A stretch of DNA of 64,000 bases, from assembly GCF_002090095.1 (NCBI RefSeq), contig NZ_BBRJ01000002.1, positions 1 to 64,000 of the forward strand, read 5' to 3'. Source of the stretch: Demequina sp. NBRC 110053. GTDB lineage: Bacteria; Actinomycetota; Actinomycetes; Actinomycetales; Demequinaceae. The translations under genes were made by a program, and so were the position numbers. Below, piece after piece: positions 43,578 to 53,806 of the stretch. The notes under the pieces are model-generated. The model ran no database searches. It was not told where the DNA came from and saw nothing but the letters and a program-made list of their open reading frames with translations. Position 1 is the first letter of the stretch. Each line of letters opens with the position of its first letter.

Positions 43578-43611
43578 CAAGGCTAGAGCCTTGAACGCCC
43601 ACATTCAAGGC
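43578..43611 (-). promoter_or_regulatory. putative satD operator with three half-sites
   Basis: CAAGGCT-AG-AGCCTTG is immediately followed by GCCTTGAA-N8-TTCAAGGC, sharing the middle half-site. The two nested palindromes lie 5-38 bases before the satD ATG, where a bound repressor would cover the promoter or the ribosome binding site. Confidence 0.6.
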
Positions 43612-43695
43612 CTGGCGCTTGATAGGTGCCCAGAGACGGGCCTCGACTCGCGGCGCTCGAGGGCCGCAGCGCGGGCGAGGTCGCCGTCACCGCTC

Positions 43696-44280
43696 TCAAA
43701 TGAGGTCGAGCAGCCGCTGGTGCACGCGCGGCTCGTCGGAGATCTCGGGATGGAAGGCCGTCGCGAGGCGGGATCCGAACTGGACGGCCACCGCGTGAGT
43801 GGCGCCGTCAGCGTCGACCGCGGTGGCGAGCACCTCCACGCCTTCGCCATACGACTCGACCCACGGCGCGCGGATGAAGGTCGCGCTCATGGGCGACCCG
43901 TCCGGCAGCCAGGTGAGCGACGCCTCGGCCGAGTCCACCTGGCGACCGAAGGCATTGCGCCGCACCGTCATGGGGATGGCCCCGAGCGTCTGCTGCCCCT
44001 CGATCCCGTCGATCAGGTCGGTGGCGAGCAGGATCATGCCGGCGCACGAGCCGAGCACCGGCAACCCGGACTCGACGCGGTCGATGAGCGGCTGGCGCAG
44101 GTCGAAGGCCCGCAACAGCTTGTCGATGGTGGTCGACTCCCCACCCGGCAGGATGATCGCGTCGACCTCGTCGAGCTCGCGCGGTCGGCGCACCAGGGTC
44201 GCCGTCGCGCCCAGCCGGGTCACCGCGGCCGCATGCTCCCGCACGTCGCCCTGCAGCGCCAGCACTCCCACCGTGGTCAC
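43696..44280 (-). CDS. pdxT: pyridoxal 5-phosphate synthase glutaminase subunit PdxT (194 aa)
   Basis: PdxT releases ammonia from glutamine for PdxS. The class I amidotransferase triad is visible: Cys in [11 protein letters not shown], and His and Glu in AFHPEISDE. The oxyanion and substrate loop [13 protein letters not shown] is also present. GTG at 44280 overlaps the NUDIX stop by 4 bases (GTGA). It is separated from pdxS by the NUDIX gene, but all three are on one transcript. Confidence 0.95.
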   Translation of the reverse strand: MTTVGVLALQGDVREHAAAVTRLGATATLVRRPRELDEVDAIILPGGESTTIDKLLRAFDLRQPLIDRVESGLPVLGSCAGMILLATDLIDGIEGQQTLGAIPMTVRRNAFGRQVDSAEASLTWLPDGSPMSATFIRAPWVESYGEGVEVLATAVDADGATHAVAVQFGSRLATAFHPEISDEPRVHQRLLDLI

Positions 44281-44810
44281 TCGTTCACCTCTCCCAGGTC
44301 GATCGTCACTCCGTCCCACCGCAGCAGCGGCTCCCACGGCCCCCGCAGCTCCGCGGGGAACACCTCGATCTCCGCGGCGGCCAGCTCAGGCTGCGTGAGC
44401 CACGCCACCTCGTCGATGGTCTCCTCCTCGGTCGTCGTCCATCGAAGCTCCTGCCGGCGCTCCGCACGGTCGATCTGCAGCACGAACAGCACCTCGTGCT
44501 GGACGTACGGGCGGCTCATGAAGTCGAACAGCGCCGTCCGCTCCCACACCGGCCCGATCAGGTCGCCGGGCGCGCACACCAGCCCGGTCTCCTCCTCGAG
44601 CTCTCGAGCCGCGGCGTCCCGCGGGCTCTCCCCTGCCTCGACGCCGCCGCCAGGGGTGAACCACCACGAGCGCTCGGCCTGGTGCGGGTCGTGGCCGCGC
44701 AGCAGCAGCATGCGCCCCTCGCCGTCGATCACGAGCACGCGCGCGCCCTCACGCTGGACCGCGGTCGGCGTGACGGCGGACGCGCCGGTGCCCTGCGCAT
44801 CGGCCCTCAC
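44277..44810 (-). CDS. NUDIX hydrolase (177 aa)
   Basis: A complete Nudix box is seen: [20 protein letters not shown] followed by TGL. It is preceded by SWWFTPGG and followed by a [10 protein letters not shown] strand. The substrate cannot be told from sequence. Placement between pdxS and pdxT suggests housekeeping of a phosphorylated or nucleotide by-product, but similar insertions occur in other actinobacteria without known function. The start is uncertain: GTG at 44810, or GTG at 44837 inside the end of pdxS. Confidence 0.85.
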   Translation of the reverse strand: MRADAQGTGASAVTPTAVQREGARVLVIDGEGRMLLLRGHDPHQAERSWWFTPGGGVEAGESPRDAAARELEEETGLVCAPGDLIGPVWERTALFDFMSRPYVQHEVLFVLQIDRAERRQELRWTTTEEETIDEVAWLTQPELAAAEIEVFPAELRGPWEPLLRWDGVTIDLGEVNE

Positions 44811-44826
44811 CGGATCGGGGGTCGGA

Positions 44827-45735
44827 CTACCAGCCACGCTCGGCGAGACGGTGCGGCTCAGGGACGTCGTCGACGTTGATGCCGACCATGGCCTCGCCGA
44901 GGCCACGAGAGACCTCGGCGATGACGCTCGGGTCGTCGTAGAACGTCGTCGCCTTGACGATCGCCTTGGCTCGCGACGCCGGGTCGCCCGACTTGAAGAT
45001 GCCGGAGCCGACGAACACGCCCTCGGCGCCCAGCTGCATCATCATCGCGGCGTCTGCCGGGGTCGCGATTCCCCCGGCCGTGAAGGTCACGACGGGCAGC
45101 TTGCCGGTCTCGGCGACCTCCTGCACCAGGGGCAGCGGCGCCTGCAGCTCCTTGGCGGCGACGTACAGCTCGTCCTTGGGCAGCGAGGTGAGGCGCGCGA
45201 TCTCGGTGCGGAGCGTGCGCATGTGGGTGGTCGCGTTCGACACGTCGCCGGTACCGGCCTCGCCCTTCGAGCGGATCATGGCCGCTCCCTCGGAGATGCG
45301 GCGCAGGGCCTCGCCCAGGTTGGTCGCCCCGCACACGAAGGGCACGGTGAAGCTCCACTTGTCGATGTGGTGGGTGTAGTCGGCGGGCGTCAGCACCTCG
45401 GACTCGTCGATGTAGTCGACGCCCAGAGACTGGAGGACCTGCGCCTCGACGAAGTGGCCGATGCGCGCCTTCGCCATCACAGGGATCGAGACGGCATCGA
45501 TGATGCCGGACACCAGGTCGGGGTCCGACATGCGGGCGACGCCTCCCTGAGCGCGGATGTCCGCCGGGACGCGCTCGAGCGCCATGACGGCGACCGCGCC
45601 CGCATCCTCCGCGATCTTCGCCTGCTCAGGCGTGACCACGTCCATGATCACGCCACCCTTGAGCATCTCGGCCATGCCGCGCTTGACCAGGTCGGTGCCG
45701 ACCTTCGGGGTGGTGCTCTCGGTGGTGTCGCTCAT
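44827..45735 (-). CDS. pdxS: pyridoxal 5-phosphate synthase lyase subunit PdxS (302 aa)
   Basis: PdxS condenses ribose 5-phosphate, glyceraldehyde 3-phosphate and ammonia into PLP. The TIM-barrel enzyme is highly conserved: [40 protein letters not shown], the Schiff-base lysine in [12 protein letters not shown], and [17 protein letters not shown]. The ATG overlaps the pimA stop by 4 bases. Confidence 0.98.
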   Translation of the reverse strand: MSDTTESTTPKVGTDLVKRGMAEMLKGGVIMDVVTPEQAKIAEDAGAVAVMALERVPADIRAQGGVARMSDPDLVSGIIDAVSIPVMAKARIGHFVEAQVLQSLGVDYIDESEVLTPADYTHHIDKWSFTVPFVCGATNLGEALRRISEGAAMIRSKGEAGTGDVSNATTHMRTLRTEIARLTSLPKDELYVAAKELQAPLPLVQEVAETGKLPVVTFTAGGIATPADAAMMMQLGAEGVFVGSGIFKSGDPASRAKAIVKATTFYDDPSVIAEVSRGLGEAMVGINVDDVPEPHRLAERGW

Positions 45736-46883
45736 GCGTGGGTGTCCTTCGTCGGGTGGGGGTGGAACTCTGCGTCCAGTCTAATCGCGTCTCGATAGGT
45801 CTCCTCGATGCGCGGGGCGACCTGGCGCCAGTCGAAGGTGCCAGCGCGGCGCTGGCCGCGGGCCGCAAGGTCGCGCCGGGCTCGAGGATCGTCGATCAGG
45901 GCGTTCACGCGAGCCGCGAGCTCCACGGAGTCCCCCACGGTGTGCAGCGCGACGCACATCTCGCCGTCGGAGTCGGTCGCGACGTCGCGGAAGGCCGTGA
46001 GACCGCTCGCGACCACCGCGGCGCCAGAGGCCATCGCCTCGACGAGCACGATCCCGAAGCTCTCGCCGCCCAGGTTGGGGGCGCAGTACACGTCGACGGA
46101 GCTCATGAAGCGGGCCTTCATGCCCTCGTCGAGCTCCCCCACCACCTCGGCGCCTGCGCGGGCCGCCTTCGCCGCGACCCGGTCCGAGAAGCGGCCCGCC
46201 ACCAGGAACCGGGCCCGCGGGTGGCGGCGCCTGACGTACGGGATCGCGCCCAGGAACTCGTCGAGCCCCTTGCGCGGCTCGTCCATGCGGCCCAGGATCC
46301 CGATGGTCGGCGCGTGCTTGGTGCCGCGCCACTCCCCCACGGGCTCGGCGTCGACGAATGCTGTCGTGTCCACGCCGTTGGGGATGATGTGGGTGGCCGC
46401 CACCCGCAGGTGCTGCTTGATGGTTCGGTCGGCCGAGGGCGAGACGGCGATACGCGCGTCGAGCTCCTCATAGCCGGGCTTGATGAAGGGCTTCGCGTTG
46501 CGCATGATCCGCGAGTGCTCGTTCGACGTGTGGAAGGTCGCCACGGTGGGGCCCAGGCGCGCCCACATCGCGATCACCGACAGTGACATGGTCCCCGGCT
46601 CGTGCAGATGGACCACGTCGAAGTGGCCGTCGCGCAGCCACGCGCGCACCCGCATGGCCGCGACGAAGCCGAACTTGATGCGCGCGATCGAACCGTTGTA
46701 GCGCACGGGGATCGAGCGCCCGGCCGTGGTGACGTAGGCCGGCACCTCGGTCCCGGGCGCCGCCGGGGCGAGCACCGACACCTCGTGGCCGCGTGATTGC
46801 AGGGCCTCCGCCAGGTCCATGACGTGGAGCTGGACCCCGCCCGGCCGGTCGAGGGAGTAGGGACAGACGATGCCGACCCTCAT
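45732..46883 (-). CDS. pimA: phosphatidylinositol mannosyltransferase PimA-like (383 aa)
   Basis: A GT-B, GT4-family glycosyltransferase that would transfer mannose from GDP-mannose to phosphatidylinositol. Signatures: the N-terminal [18 protein letters not shown] loop, [11 protein letters not shown] and FHTSNEHSR, and the GDP-sugar site [20 protein letters not shown]. Context (pgsA, patA, pimA in a chain of overlapping genes) strongly supports the PIM pathway and the identity. Acts on the cytoplasmic face of the membrane. Confidence 0.93.
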   Translation of the reverse strand: MRVGIVCPYSLDRPGGVQLHVMDLAEALQSRGHEVSVLAPAAPGTEVPAYVTTAGRSIPVRYNGSIARIKFGFVAAMRVRAWLRDGHFDVVHLHEPGTMSLSVIAMWARLGPTVATFHTSNEHSRIMRNAKPFIKPGYEELDARIAVSPSADRTIKQHLRVAATHIIPNGVDTTAFVDAEPVGEWRGTKHAPTIGILGRMDEPRKGLDEFLGAIPYVRRRHPRARFLVAGRFSDRVAAKAARAGAEVVGELDEGMKARFMSSVDVYCAPNLGGESFGIVLVEAMASGAAVVASGLTAFRDVATDSDGEMCVALHTVGDSVELAARVNALIDDPRARRDLAARGQRRAGTFDWRQVAPRIEETYRDAIRLDAEFHPHPTKDTHA

Positions 46884-47809
46884 GAGGTGTCACCCGAGGG
46901 GGTCCTCGCCTGCTCCTCCGCCCAGCCGAAGCGCTGCAGCATGTGCCAGTCCTCGGGATGGCCTGAGATCTGCTCCGCCATCCACGTTGCCCACGCCTGG
47001 CTCAGGCGCAGGACCCGCTCGTCGCGATCGTCGCCCGCGGCGCCGGGATCGATCGCCTCGCCGAAGTGCAGCACGACGCCCCACGGCGAGCCGGCCGCGC
47101 GCCTGCGCGCTCCGCTGAGCCGCTCGTAATAGGTGTGGACGGGCACGAGGGGCGCGTCGGCGGCGAGGGCGAGAGCAGCAGGACCGGGCGCGACCTTGAC
47201 TCGATGGCCCCACATCTCCACCTCGACGCCCGAGCCGGACAGGTCGCGGTCGGACAGCAGGCAGATGAGAGCTCGCTCGCGCTTGGCGATGCGGATCAGC
47301 TCCCTGAACGTCGAGCCGCCCTCGTGGCCGAGGACGCGGATCCCGACGCCCTCGCGCATCGCGACGAACTGCTCGTACATCTCGCGTGGCTCGAGCACCT
47401 CCGCAACGGCGGTCACAGGGATGATCCGCGGCGACGCATACGCTCCCACGAGGTCCCAGTTGCCGCTGTGGGACAGCACGGCCACCACGCCAGTGCGGCT
47501 CGTCTCGAGCAGCTCCCGCACCGGCTCGTAGCCCTCCATGCGCACCCTCGCGCCCACCTGATCGGCGGTGAACCGGTCAAGCGTGAGCGCCTCGGCGTAG
47601 TAGCGAGACACGGACTGGAGGGATCGCTTGGTGAGATCGCGCAGCTCCTGCCCCTCGAGCCCGGTGACGCGGTGCAGGTTGTCCTCGAGCCGCACCACAG
47701 CCCTGCCCCGCCGTCGCCACGCGATCGAGGCGCCGGCGGATGCGAGCGCGCGCACGGTGCCGACGGGAAGCATGCGCGATGCACGCCAGGCGGTGAGCAG
47801 AGCGTTCAT
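46880..47809 (-). CDS. patA: phosphatidylinositol mannoside acyltransferase PatA-like (309 aa)
   Basis: A lysophospholipid-acyltransferase-like (LpxL/PatA) protein. It has the catalytic HX4D motif HSGNWD near residue 115 and the later FRELIRIAKRERALICLLSD and APLVPVHTYYER blocks. It is expected to acylate the mannose of PIM1/PIM2. The N-terminal hydrophobic segment is short. Overlaps both neighbours by 4 bases. Confidence 0.92.
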   Translation of the reverse strand: MNALLTAWRASRMLPVGTVRALASAGASIAWRRRGRAVVRLEDNLHRVTGLEGQELRDLTKRSLQSVSRYYAEALTLDRFTADQVGARVRMEGYEPVRELLETSRTGVVAVLSHSGNWDLVGAYASPRIIPVTAVAEVLEPREMYEQFVAMREGVGIRVLGHEGGSTFRELIRIAKRERALICLLSDRDLSGSGVEVEMWGHRVKVAPGPAALALAADAPLVPVHTYYERLSGARRRAAGSPWGVVLHFGEAIDPGAAGDDRDERVLRLSQAWATWMAEQISGHPEDWHMLQRFGWAEEQARTPSGDTS

Positions 47810-48606
47810 CGCGCCGCCGCATCGTCCTCATCTGCCCGATCCGCCGGGGTACCGGCGGCCTCGCCTCCAGCCCGGACCTGAGCGTCTGAGCCGGCCCGCG
47901 CATCGGCCCCGCCCACGACGGGGATCTCCGCGGTGCCCGGTCGCGACTCAGGGTGGTGCTCGAAGTCCTCGGCGTCGCGATGGTGGTCGGTGGTCAGGTC
48001 GAAGTCCTTGCGGTTCTCGCGCACCACGACGAGCGTGCGCTGCACCGCGGTGAAGGCCGCGGCCGCCGCGAGCAGGTAGAGCACCACGGTCAGCACCCAC
48101 AGGGGCAGGCCGAGCCCCACGAGGCCCGTTGCGGTCAGCCCGATCACCAGCCGGTCGGAGCGCTCGGCGATGCCGCCCTTGGCGTCGATGCCGAGCGACT
48201 CGGCCTTGGCCCTCGCGTAAGGCACGAACGAGCCGAAGGCGAGGCACAGCAGCGCGGCGAGAGACGTGCTCGGCGAGTCCTCGCGGAAGGTCCACACGAG
48301 CGCGCCGAAGATCGCCGCGTCCGCGACCCGGTCCAACGTGGAGTCGAGGTACGCGCCCAGGCGGGAGGTCTTCCCCGACAGTCGCGCCATGGTGCCGTCG
48401 AGCATGTCGGTGACGACGAAGAACGTGATCACCATGACGCCCCAGAACAGCATGATGCCGCCCTGCGGGAAGAAGATGCATGCGCCCAGCACCACGCCGA
48501 TGGTCCCGACGATCGTCACGGCGTTGGGGTGGACGCCCAGGCGCAGGAGGCCCTTCGCCGGCGCCGCCCACAGCCTGCCCATGAACGGACGCAGCCAGCC
48601 GAGCAT
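47806..48606 (-). CDS. pgsA: phosphatidylinositol phosphate synthase, CDP-alcohol phosphatidyltransferase (266 aa)
   Basis: The CDP-alcohol phosphatidyltransferase signature DMLDGTMARLSGKTSRLGAY followed by LDSTLDR is intact (D-x2-D-G-x2-A-R-x8-G-x3-D-x3-D). About five to six membrane helices follow. It joins inositol 1-phosphate to CDP-diacylglycerol, the first committed step to PI and PIMs. A hydrophilic C-terminal tail of about 65 residues, rich in Ala, Gly, Asp and His, is longer than usual. Its ATG shares one base with the HIT gene stop. Confidence 0.92.
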   Translation of the reverse strand: MLGWLRPFMGRLWAAPAKGLLRLGVHPNAVTIVGTIGVVLGACIFFPQGGIMLFWGVMVITFFVVTDMLDGTMARLSGKTSRLGAYLDSTLDRVADAAIFGALVWTFREDSPSTSLAALLCLAFGSFVPYARAKAESLGIDAKGGIAERSDRLVIGLTATGLVGLGLPLWVLTVVLYLLAAAAAFTAVQRTLVVVRENRKDFDLTTDHHRDAEDFEHHPESRPGTAEIPVVGGADARAGSDAQVRAGGEAAGTPADRADEDDAAAR

Positions 48607-49157
48607 CAGCCCACCTCATCCCATGCGCGCGCGAGCTTCGCCCATGTGTCGTCGAGCAGCTCGGGCAGCGCCTTCGTGCGGCCGATGATCGGCATGAAGT
48701 TCGAGTCCCCCATCCACCGCGGCACCACGTGCTGGTGCAGGTGCTCGGAGATGCCCGCCCCGCCGATCGCACCCTGGTTCATCCCGACGTTGAAGCCCTG
48801 CGTGCCGGACACGCTCGACAGCACCCGCATGGCGTGCTGGGTGAGCACGCCCATCTCGTCGCGCTCGACGTCCGTCGCGTCCGTGTACCAGCCGATGTGC
48901 CGGTACGGGCACACCATCAGGTGCCCCGGGTTGTAGGGGTAGAGGTTGAGCACCACGTAGCAGGCCTCGCCGCGGTGCACGACGAGCGCGTCGCGGTCGG
49001 GCATGTCGAGCTTGGCGCACAGCGGGCAGTCGTGCGTGCCCTCATACGTCGAGCGGCTCTTGCCCTGCTCGATGTACGCCATCCGGTGGGGCGTCCACAG
49101 GCGCTCGAAGCCGTCGGGCGCGCCGCCCATCGGGCCGCTGTCGAAGGTCTCCGGCAT
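48606..49157 (-). CDS. HIT-domain nucleotide phosphorylase/hydrolase (183 aa)
   Basis: The HIT triad is EHLHQHVVPRW. CPLCAKLD near the start and NLYPYNPGHLMVCPYRH before it match the actinobacterial diadenosine tetraphosphate phosphorylase type found next to thrS in mycobacteria. It likely acts on Ap4A or related dinucleotides; the substrate is inferred from that similarity. Start ATG at 49157 shares a base with the thrS stop. Confidence 0.92.
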   Translation of the reverse strand: MPETFDSGPMGGAPDGFERLWTPHRMAYIEQGKSRSTYEGTHDCPLCAKLDMPDRDALVVHRGEACYVVLNLYPYNPGHLMVCPYRHIGWYTDATDVERDEMGVLTQHAMRVLSSVSGTQGFNVGMNQGAIGGAGISEHLHQHVVPRWMGDSNFMPIIGRTKALPELLDDTWAKLARAWDEVG

Positions 49158-51148
49158 CACACCTGCGCCTTGCTCCGCACCGCCTCGACGATACGCGCGA
49201 CCGCCGCATCGACCGGCACGGCATTGTCCTGGGATCCGTCGCGGAAGCGGAAGGACACGGCGCCCGCCTCCGCGTCCTCGCCGCCGGCGATCAGCACGAA
49301 CGGGATCTTCTCCTTCGAGGCGGTGCGGATCTTCTTGGGGAAGCGCTCGTCCGAGGTGTCGACCTCGACGCGGATGCCGTGCTGCCTGAGGCGCGCGGCG
49401 ACGTCCTCGAGGTAGCCGTCGAACGCCTCCGCGACGGGGATCGCGCGCACCTGCACCGGCGCGAGCCACACCGGGAAGGCCCCCGCGTAGTGCTCCGTGA
49501 GGATGGCGAAGAACCGCTCGATCGAGCCGAACAGCGCGCGGTGGATCATCACCGGCCGTTGGCGCGAGCCGTCGGATGCGGTGTACTCGAGCTCGAAGCG
49601 CTCGGGCAGATTGAAGTCGAGCTGGATGGTCGACATCTGCCAGGTGCGACCGATCGCGTCGCGCGTCTGCACCGAGATCTTGGGCCCGTAGAAGGCGGCC
49701 CCGCCCGGATCGGGCACGAGCTCGAGCCCCGACGCCTCGGCGACCTCGCGCAGCGTCTCGGTCGCCTCCTCCCAGATCTCGTCCGAGCCCACCGACTTGT
49801 CGGGGTTGCGGGTCGACAGCTCAAGGTAGAAGTCCTCGAGGCCGTAGTCCTTCAGCAGTCCGAGCACGAACTCGAGCGTCCGGGTGAGCTCGTCCTTCAT
49901 CTGCTCGCGAGTGCAGTAGATGTGCGCGTCGTCCTGCGTGAAACCGCGCGCGCGGGTCATGCCGTGCACCACGCCGGACTTCTCGTAGCGGTACACCGTC
50001 CCGAACTCGAACAGCCGCAGCGGCAGCTCCCGGTAGGACCGCCCACGCGAGTCGAACACCAGGTTGTGCATCGGGCAGTTCATGGGCTTGAGGTAGTAGT
50101 CCTGGCCCTGCTTGGTGACGTTGCCCTCAGCGTCGCGCTCCTCGTCGAGATGCATGGGCGGATACATGCCGTCGCGGTACCAGTCGAGGTGCCCGGAGAC
50201 CTCGAACAGCTGACCCTTAGTCGCGTGGGGGGTGTAGACGAACTCGTAGCCCTCCTCGACGTGGCGGCGGCGCGAGTACTCCTCCATCTCCATGCGGATG
50301 ATGCCGCCCTTGGGGTGGAACACCGCGAGTCCTGAGCCGATCTCGTCGGGGAAGGAGAACAGGTCGAGCTCGGATCCCAGCTTGCGGTGGTCGCGGCGCT
50401 CGGCCTCGGCCAGCCGCTCCTTGTAGTCGACCAGGTCCTCCTTCGAGGCCCACGCCGTGCCGTACACGCGCTGGAGCTGGGGGTTCTTCTCCGAGCCCTT
50501 CCAGTACGCCGCGGCGGACCGCATGAGCGACCAGCCGTTGGCGATCACTCGCGTGGTCGGCACGTGGGGCCCGCGGCACAGGTCCTTCCAGGCGACCTCG
50601 CCCCCGCGGCGCACGTTGTCGTAGATGGTGATGTCGCCGTCGCCGATCTCGACGGACGCACCCTCGGCGCCCGCCGCGTCCTGACTCAGCAGCTCGCACT
50701 TGTACGGCTCGTGGCCCAGCTCGGCCAGCGCCTCCTCGCGAGTGACCTCGCGGCGCTGGAAGGCCTGACCCTCCTTCACGATGCGCTGCATCGTCTTCTC
50801 GAGCTGCTTGAGGTCGTCCGGTGTGAAGGGCTCCGCGACGTCGAAGTCGTAGTAGAAGCCGTTCTCGATGGGCGGTCCCACGCCCAGCCTGGCGTCGGGG
50901 TTCAGCTGCTGCACGGCCTGCGCGAGCACGTGCGCGGTCGAGTGACGCAGCACCATGAGCCCGTCCGGCTCCTGCGCGGTCACGGCCTCGACGGTCGCTC
51001 CGTCGGGCAGGACCCGGTCGAGATCCCACAGCGCGCCGTCCACGCGCATCACCAGCACCTCGCGGCGCTCGCGGTAGAGCTCGGTGCCCGTCGTCGTCGA
51101 CTCGACCTGTCGCTGGTCTCCGTCGACGGTCAGGTTGATGCTGGGCAC
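49157..51148 (-). CDS. thrS: threonyl-tRNA synthetase (663 aa)
   Basis: Domains in order: a TGS domain, the editing domain with [14 protein letters not shown] and [14 protein letters not shown], the class II core with motif 2 ([20 protein letters not shown]) and zinc ligands (Cys in [10 protein letters not shown] and two His), and the anticodon-binding domain ([14 protein letters not shown]). Start is GTG at 51148 with AAGGAG 7 bases upstream, preferred over upstream in-frame codons. It leads the thrS-HIT-pgsA-patA-pimA-pdxS-NUDIX-pdxT chain. Confidence 0.97.
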   Translation of the reverse strand: MPSINLTVDGDQRQVESTTTGTELYRERREVLVMRVDGALWDLDRVLPDGATVEAVTAQEPDGLMVLRHSTAHVLAQAVQQLNPDARLGVGPPIENGFYYDFDVAEPFTPDDLKQLEKTMQRIVKEGQAFQRREVTREEALAELGHEPYKCELLSQDAAGAEGASVEIGDGDITIYDNVRRGGEVAWKDLCRGPHVPTTRVIANGWSLMRSAAAYWKGSEKNPQLQRVYGTAWASKEDLVDYKERLAEAERRDHRKLGSELDLFSFPDEIGSGLAVFHPKGGIIRMEMEEYSRRRHVEEGYEFVYTPHATKGQLFEVSGHLDWYRDGMYPPMHLDEERDAEGNVTKQGQDYYLKPMNCPMHNLVFDSRGRSYRELPLRLFEFGTVYRYEKSGVVHGMTRARGFTQDDAHIYCTREQMKDELTRTLEFVLGLLKDYGLEDFYLELSTRNPDKSVGSDEIWEEATETLREVAEASGLELVPDPGGAAFYGPKISVQTRDAIGRTWQMSTIQLDFNLPERFELEYTASDGSRQRPVMIHRALFGSIERFFAILTEHYAGAFPVWLAPVQVRAIPVAEAFDGYLEDVAARLRQHGIRVEVDTSDERFPKKIRTASKEKIPFVLIAGGEDAEAGAVSFRFRDGSQDNAVPVDAAVARIVEAVRSKAQV

Positions 51149-51234
51149 CGGTGGTCTCCTTGCGTAGCGCGTGGGGCGCGCGGGGCGCGCGCATGTCACC
51201 CGACGATGCTACCGACCGTGCACGTGGTGCGGCG

Positions 51235-51453
51235 TCACCTGAACCCGTCGGCCTCCCGCTGCTCGTCCTGGTCGGCTCGCTCCGTGGCCTCGTCCTCCAC
51301 CCAGCTGGTCGCTATCGGAACCTCGGGGTCCACTCCCTCGGGAACGACATGGTCGTCATCCTCCTGCACGGCATCCTCGTCGGCCGCGCCGTCGTCGACG
51401 GGGTCGTCGGGCAGTGCGTGCTCGGGGTCCTCGGGAACGTAGGGATCGGGCAT
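51235..51453 (-). CDS. small acidic protein of unknown function (72 aa)
   Basis: A very acidic peptide (many Asp and Glu, only two Arg/Lys before the tail) beginning MPDPYVPEDPEHALPDDP. A good ribosome binding site (GAGGAG 6-11 bases upstream) supports the start. No domain is recognised and it is probably disordered. It lies alone between the kinase-like gene and thrS. Confidence 0.65.
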   Translation of the reverse strand: MPDPYVPEDPEHALPDDPVDDGAADEDAVQEDDDHVVPEGVDPEVPIATSWVEDEATERADQDEQREADGFR

Positions 51454-51651
51454 GGCGGCTCTCCTCTCGTCGGTGCTGTCGGTCGGGACAACGGCGCACG
51501 GCTGCCGACGCTTCCCCGTGGGCAGCGCCGAGCGTGCGAGTGGGGACGACGGCCGCTCGTCCCGTCGAGCTGCCGGGAGCCGATGCACGGGCGGAGAAGT
51601 CGAGAGGCGCGGGGCGCGGGCAGCGGTGGCTGAGACGCGGCGACGCGTGAA

Positions 51652-52851
51652 TCAGGCGAGCAGGCGGCGCTCGCACACCGCCTCGGCCACGTCGAGCCAC
51701 GCGCGCCCGTGCGCGGGGTCGTCTGTGCCGGCGGCGAGCGAGAGCACGTTGGCCGCGACTCGCGCGCGCAGCTCGCGCTCGTCGTGGCGCTGCGCGAACG
51801 CCGCATAGATGCGTGCGGCCTCGCGCGGGACATGCGTGTACCCGGTCGCGTCGAGCTCGGGAAGGACCAGTAGGTGAGCAACCATGCAGGCGCAGTCGTC
51901 GATCGCCCGGCCGGGGCCGAGGGTGTCGAGGTCGATCAGCGCCACCACCTTGGTCGGGTCGCTCGCGCTGTCGAGGTACACGTTCGCGGGATGGAGGTCG
52001 CCATGAGTGGGAACCGGCAGCGAGGAAGGCACGCTCGCGAGCACCGCCTCGATCTGCGAGCACAGCGCGGTGACGCGCGTGGCGTCGAGACCCTCATCGA
52101 TCGCCATGGCCGCGTACTCCGCCGCACGGTCCGCGACGGCGGGCCGCGCCGTGAGCGCGACGGCGTCGTGCGGAAGGTTGTCCATCGCCTCGATCAGCAT
52201 CGAGGGATCGATGGTGGCCGCGTCGGAGCCGTCGGGCCGGTGCAGCGCACGAGTCATCGGCACGCCGTCCGCCTCCTGAACGACCACGATCCCGTCGCCG
52301 GCGTCCACGGCGAGCGGAGCGAGCTCCACGAGTCGGTGCCTCCTCAGCATCGCCTCGGCGCGGTCGGGCCTGACCACCTTGACGTACCAGGTGCGCCTGC
52401 CGTCCTCTGAGGTGGTCTGCGCGCGCAGGACGGCCCGCCGCATGGGCCGCAGCACCAGCATGTCCAGCGAGTCGATGGAGATGTCGCGGCCCGTGGCCTC
52501 CGCCAGACGGGGAGCGAGCTCGTCGGGCACCGACGCAGCCGCGAGGCCGGGCAGATACGGGTCAGCCGGGTGACGCCAGACGTACACCTCGCCCACCTCG
52601 GACGACAGCCGCACGGCCTTGCAGGCGGCCCGCTGCTCGTCGGTCAACCGCACGGTGCTGGCGACCAGGTAGATCCGCTCTCCGTCAGCGACCACGTCGT
52701 AGCCTGCCGACGTCTCCGCTCCCGGGCGCGCGTTGACGGCGTCGAGCGACCAGCTGTCGAGCTGCGTGTGCGTGGTCGCCAGCGCCGCCGTGAGGATCCC
52801 CTCGGCCTCAGCGCCCGTCAGCATCGTTGCCGCAGCGTGCTCGCCTCCCAT
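51652..52851 (-). CDS. aminoglycoside phosphotransferase-like kinase (399 aa)
   Basis: The C-terminal half has the APH/choline-kinase catalytic loop THGDLHPANVYLDSA and the metal-binding VALIDLDTLGPG. The N-terminal half (residues about 1-150) has no recognised domain beyond a partial kinase N-lobe (TWYVKVVRP, the candidate ATP lysine). Substrate unknown; small-molecule or sugar kinases share this fold. The ATG at 52851 is chosen; ATG 52824 is an alternative. The frame extends far upstream but there it is antisense to the transporter gene and is not coding. Confidence 0.8.
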   Translation of the reverse strand: MGGEHAAATMLTGAEAEGILTAALATTHTQLDSWSLDAVNARPGAETSAGYDVVADGERIYLVASTVRLTDEQRAACKAVRLSSEVGEVYVWRHPADPYLPGLAAASVPDELAPRLAEATGRDISIDSLDMLVLRPMRRAVLRAQTTSEDGRRTWYVKVVRPDRAEAMLRRHRLVELAPLAVDAGDGIVVVQEADGVPMTRALHRPDGSDAATIDPSMLIEAMDNLPHDAVALTARPAVADRAAEYAAMAIDEGLDATRVTALCSQIEAVLASVPSSLPVPTHGDLHPANVYLDSASDPTKVVALIDLDTLGPGRAIDDCACMVAHLLVLPELDATGYTHVPREAARIYAAFAQRHDERELRARVAANVLSLAAGTDDPAHGRAWLDVAEAVCERRLLA

Positions 52852-53086
52852 GGGGACATCACACCACGTAGAGCGCCGATGCGCCGGCAAGGCCACTGGC
52901 ACGTCGCCGGTGTCACGGTTCGCGGGATGCGCAGCTCTCGAGGCAGGCACGCTCGAGTGGCGGAGGCGCTGAGGTGTTGCCACGATGTGATCAGGCGTGG
53001 CGAGTCGCTGCGGTGGCCCGCTGCGCGGGAGCGCCTCGCGCAGGTCGCGCGTCACGCCGGGGTTCGAGCGCCAAGGGGGCGATGAG

Positions 53087-53788
53087 ATGGGCGGGTTCCT
53101 GGAGGCTGTCGGGGTAGGCGTTCTGGTGCAGTCGTCGTTGCTGCTCGCCGGCGTGATCGTGTGCTGGGTGAGCTTCTCGCGGAGATTCGTCGGCCTTGCT
53201 GCAGGCTTCGGCGCAGGAGCGCTCGTGGCCGCCGTGGCCTTCGACCTCATCCCGGAGGCGGACACGCTCGGCACGTGGGAGCTCACGCTCGGCATGGCCG
53301 CTGGCGTCGCGATCTTCCTCCTGGGCGACCGGCTGGTGTCGCGCCGCTTCGCCAAGCGCGGTGACGGCGAGGCGATGGGCATCGTGGTGGGATCCGTCGT
53401 CGACGGCGTCCCCGAGTCCGTCATCCTCGGCATCCAGATCGCCACCGGCAACCCCCTCGGGGCTGCGTTCGTCGCCGCCGTATGGGTCTCCAACATCCCT
53501 CAGGCGATCGCGCCATCGGCCGACCTCGCGGCGTCAGGGTGGTCGGCAGGGCGCCTCGCTCGCCTGTGGAGCCTGGTGGTTCTCGCCTGCGGCGCCGCGG
53601 CCGGGATCGGCTACCTCGTGACCGAGTGGACCGGCGCGGCGACCGGCGCCTGGATGGCGGCCATCGCCGCCGGCGGCCTGCTCGCGATGCTCACGGACTC
53701 GCTGATCCCGTTCGCCTACGAGCGCGCCAAGGACCTCGCCGGCGTCGCGACCGTGCTGGGGTTCTGCCTCGCGCTCGGAGGCTCCTGA
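53087..53788 (+). CDS. ZIP-family-like membrane transporter (233 aa)
   Basis: About eight hydrophobic helices are visible. The helix 4/5 signatures align with ZIP transporters: IVVGSVVDGVPESVILGIQ and VWVSNIPQAIAPSADL in place of HNFPEG and HEIPHE. The metal-ligand histidines of characterised ZIP proteins are therefore absent, replaced by Asp/Glu/Asn, so metal specificity is uncertain. AAGGGGG upstream supports the ATG at 53087. Convergent with the methyltransferase gene. Confidence 0.8.
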   Translation: MGGFLEAVGVGVLVQSSLLLAGVIVCWVSFSRRFVGLAAGFGAGALVAAVAFDLIPEADTLGTWELTLGMAAGVAIFLLGDRLVSRRFAKRGDGEAMGIVVGSVVDGVPESVILGIQIATGNPLGAAFVAAVWVSNIPQAIAPSADLAASGWSAGRLARLWSLVVLACGAAAGIGYLVTEWTGAATGAWMAAIAAGGLLAMLTDSLIPFAYERAKDLAGVATVLGFCLALGGS

Positions 53789-53806
53789 GCACAGGGCGAC
53801 GAGCTG

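Noticed and set aside
52852-53496. Long N-terminal extension of the kinase-like gene
   Set aside because: The upstream part of this frame is antisense to the ZIP-like transporter gene, is basic and lacks a fold. The family-like start is at 52851.
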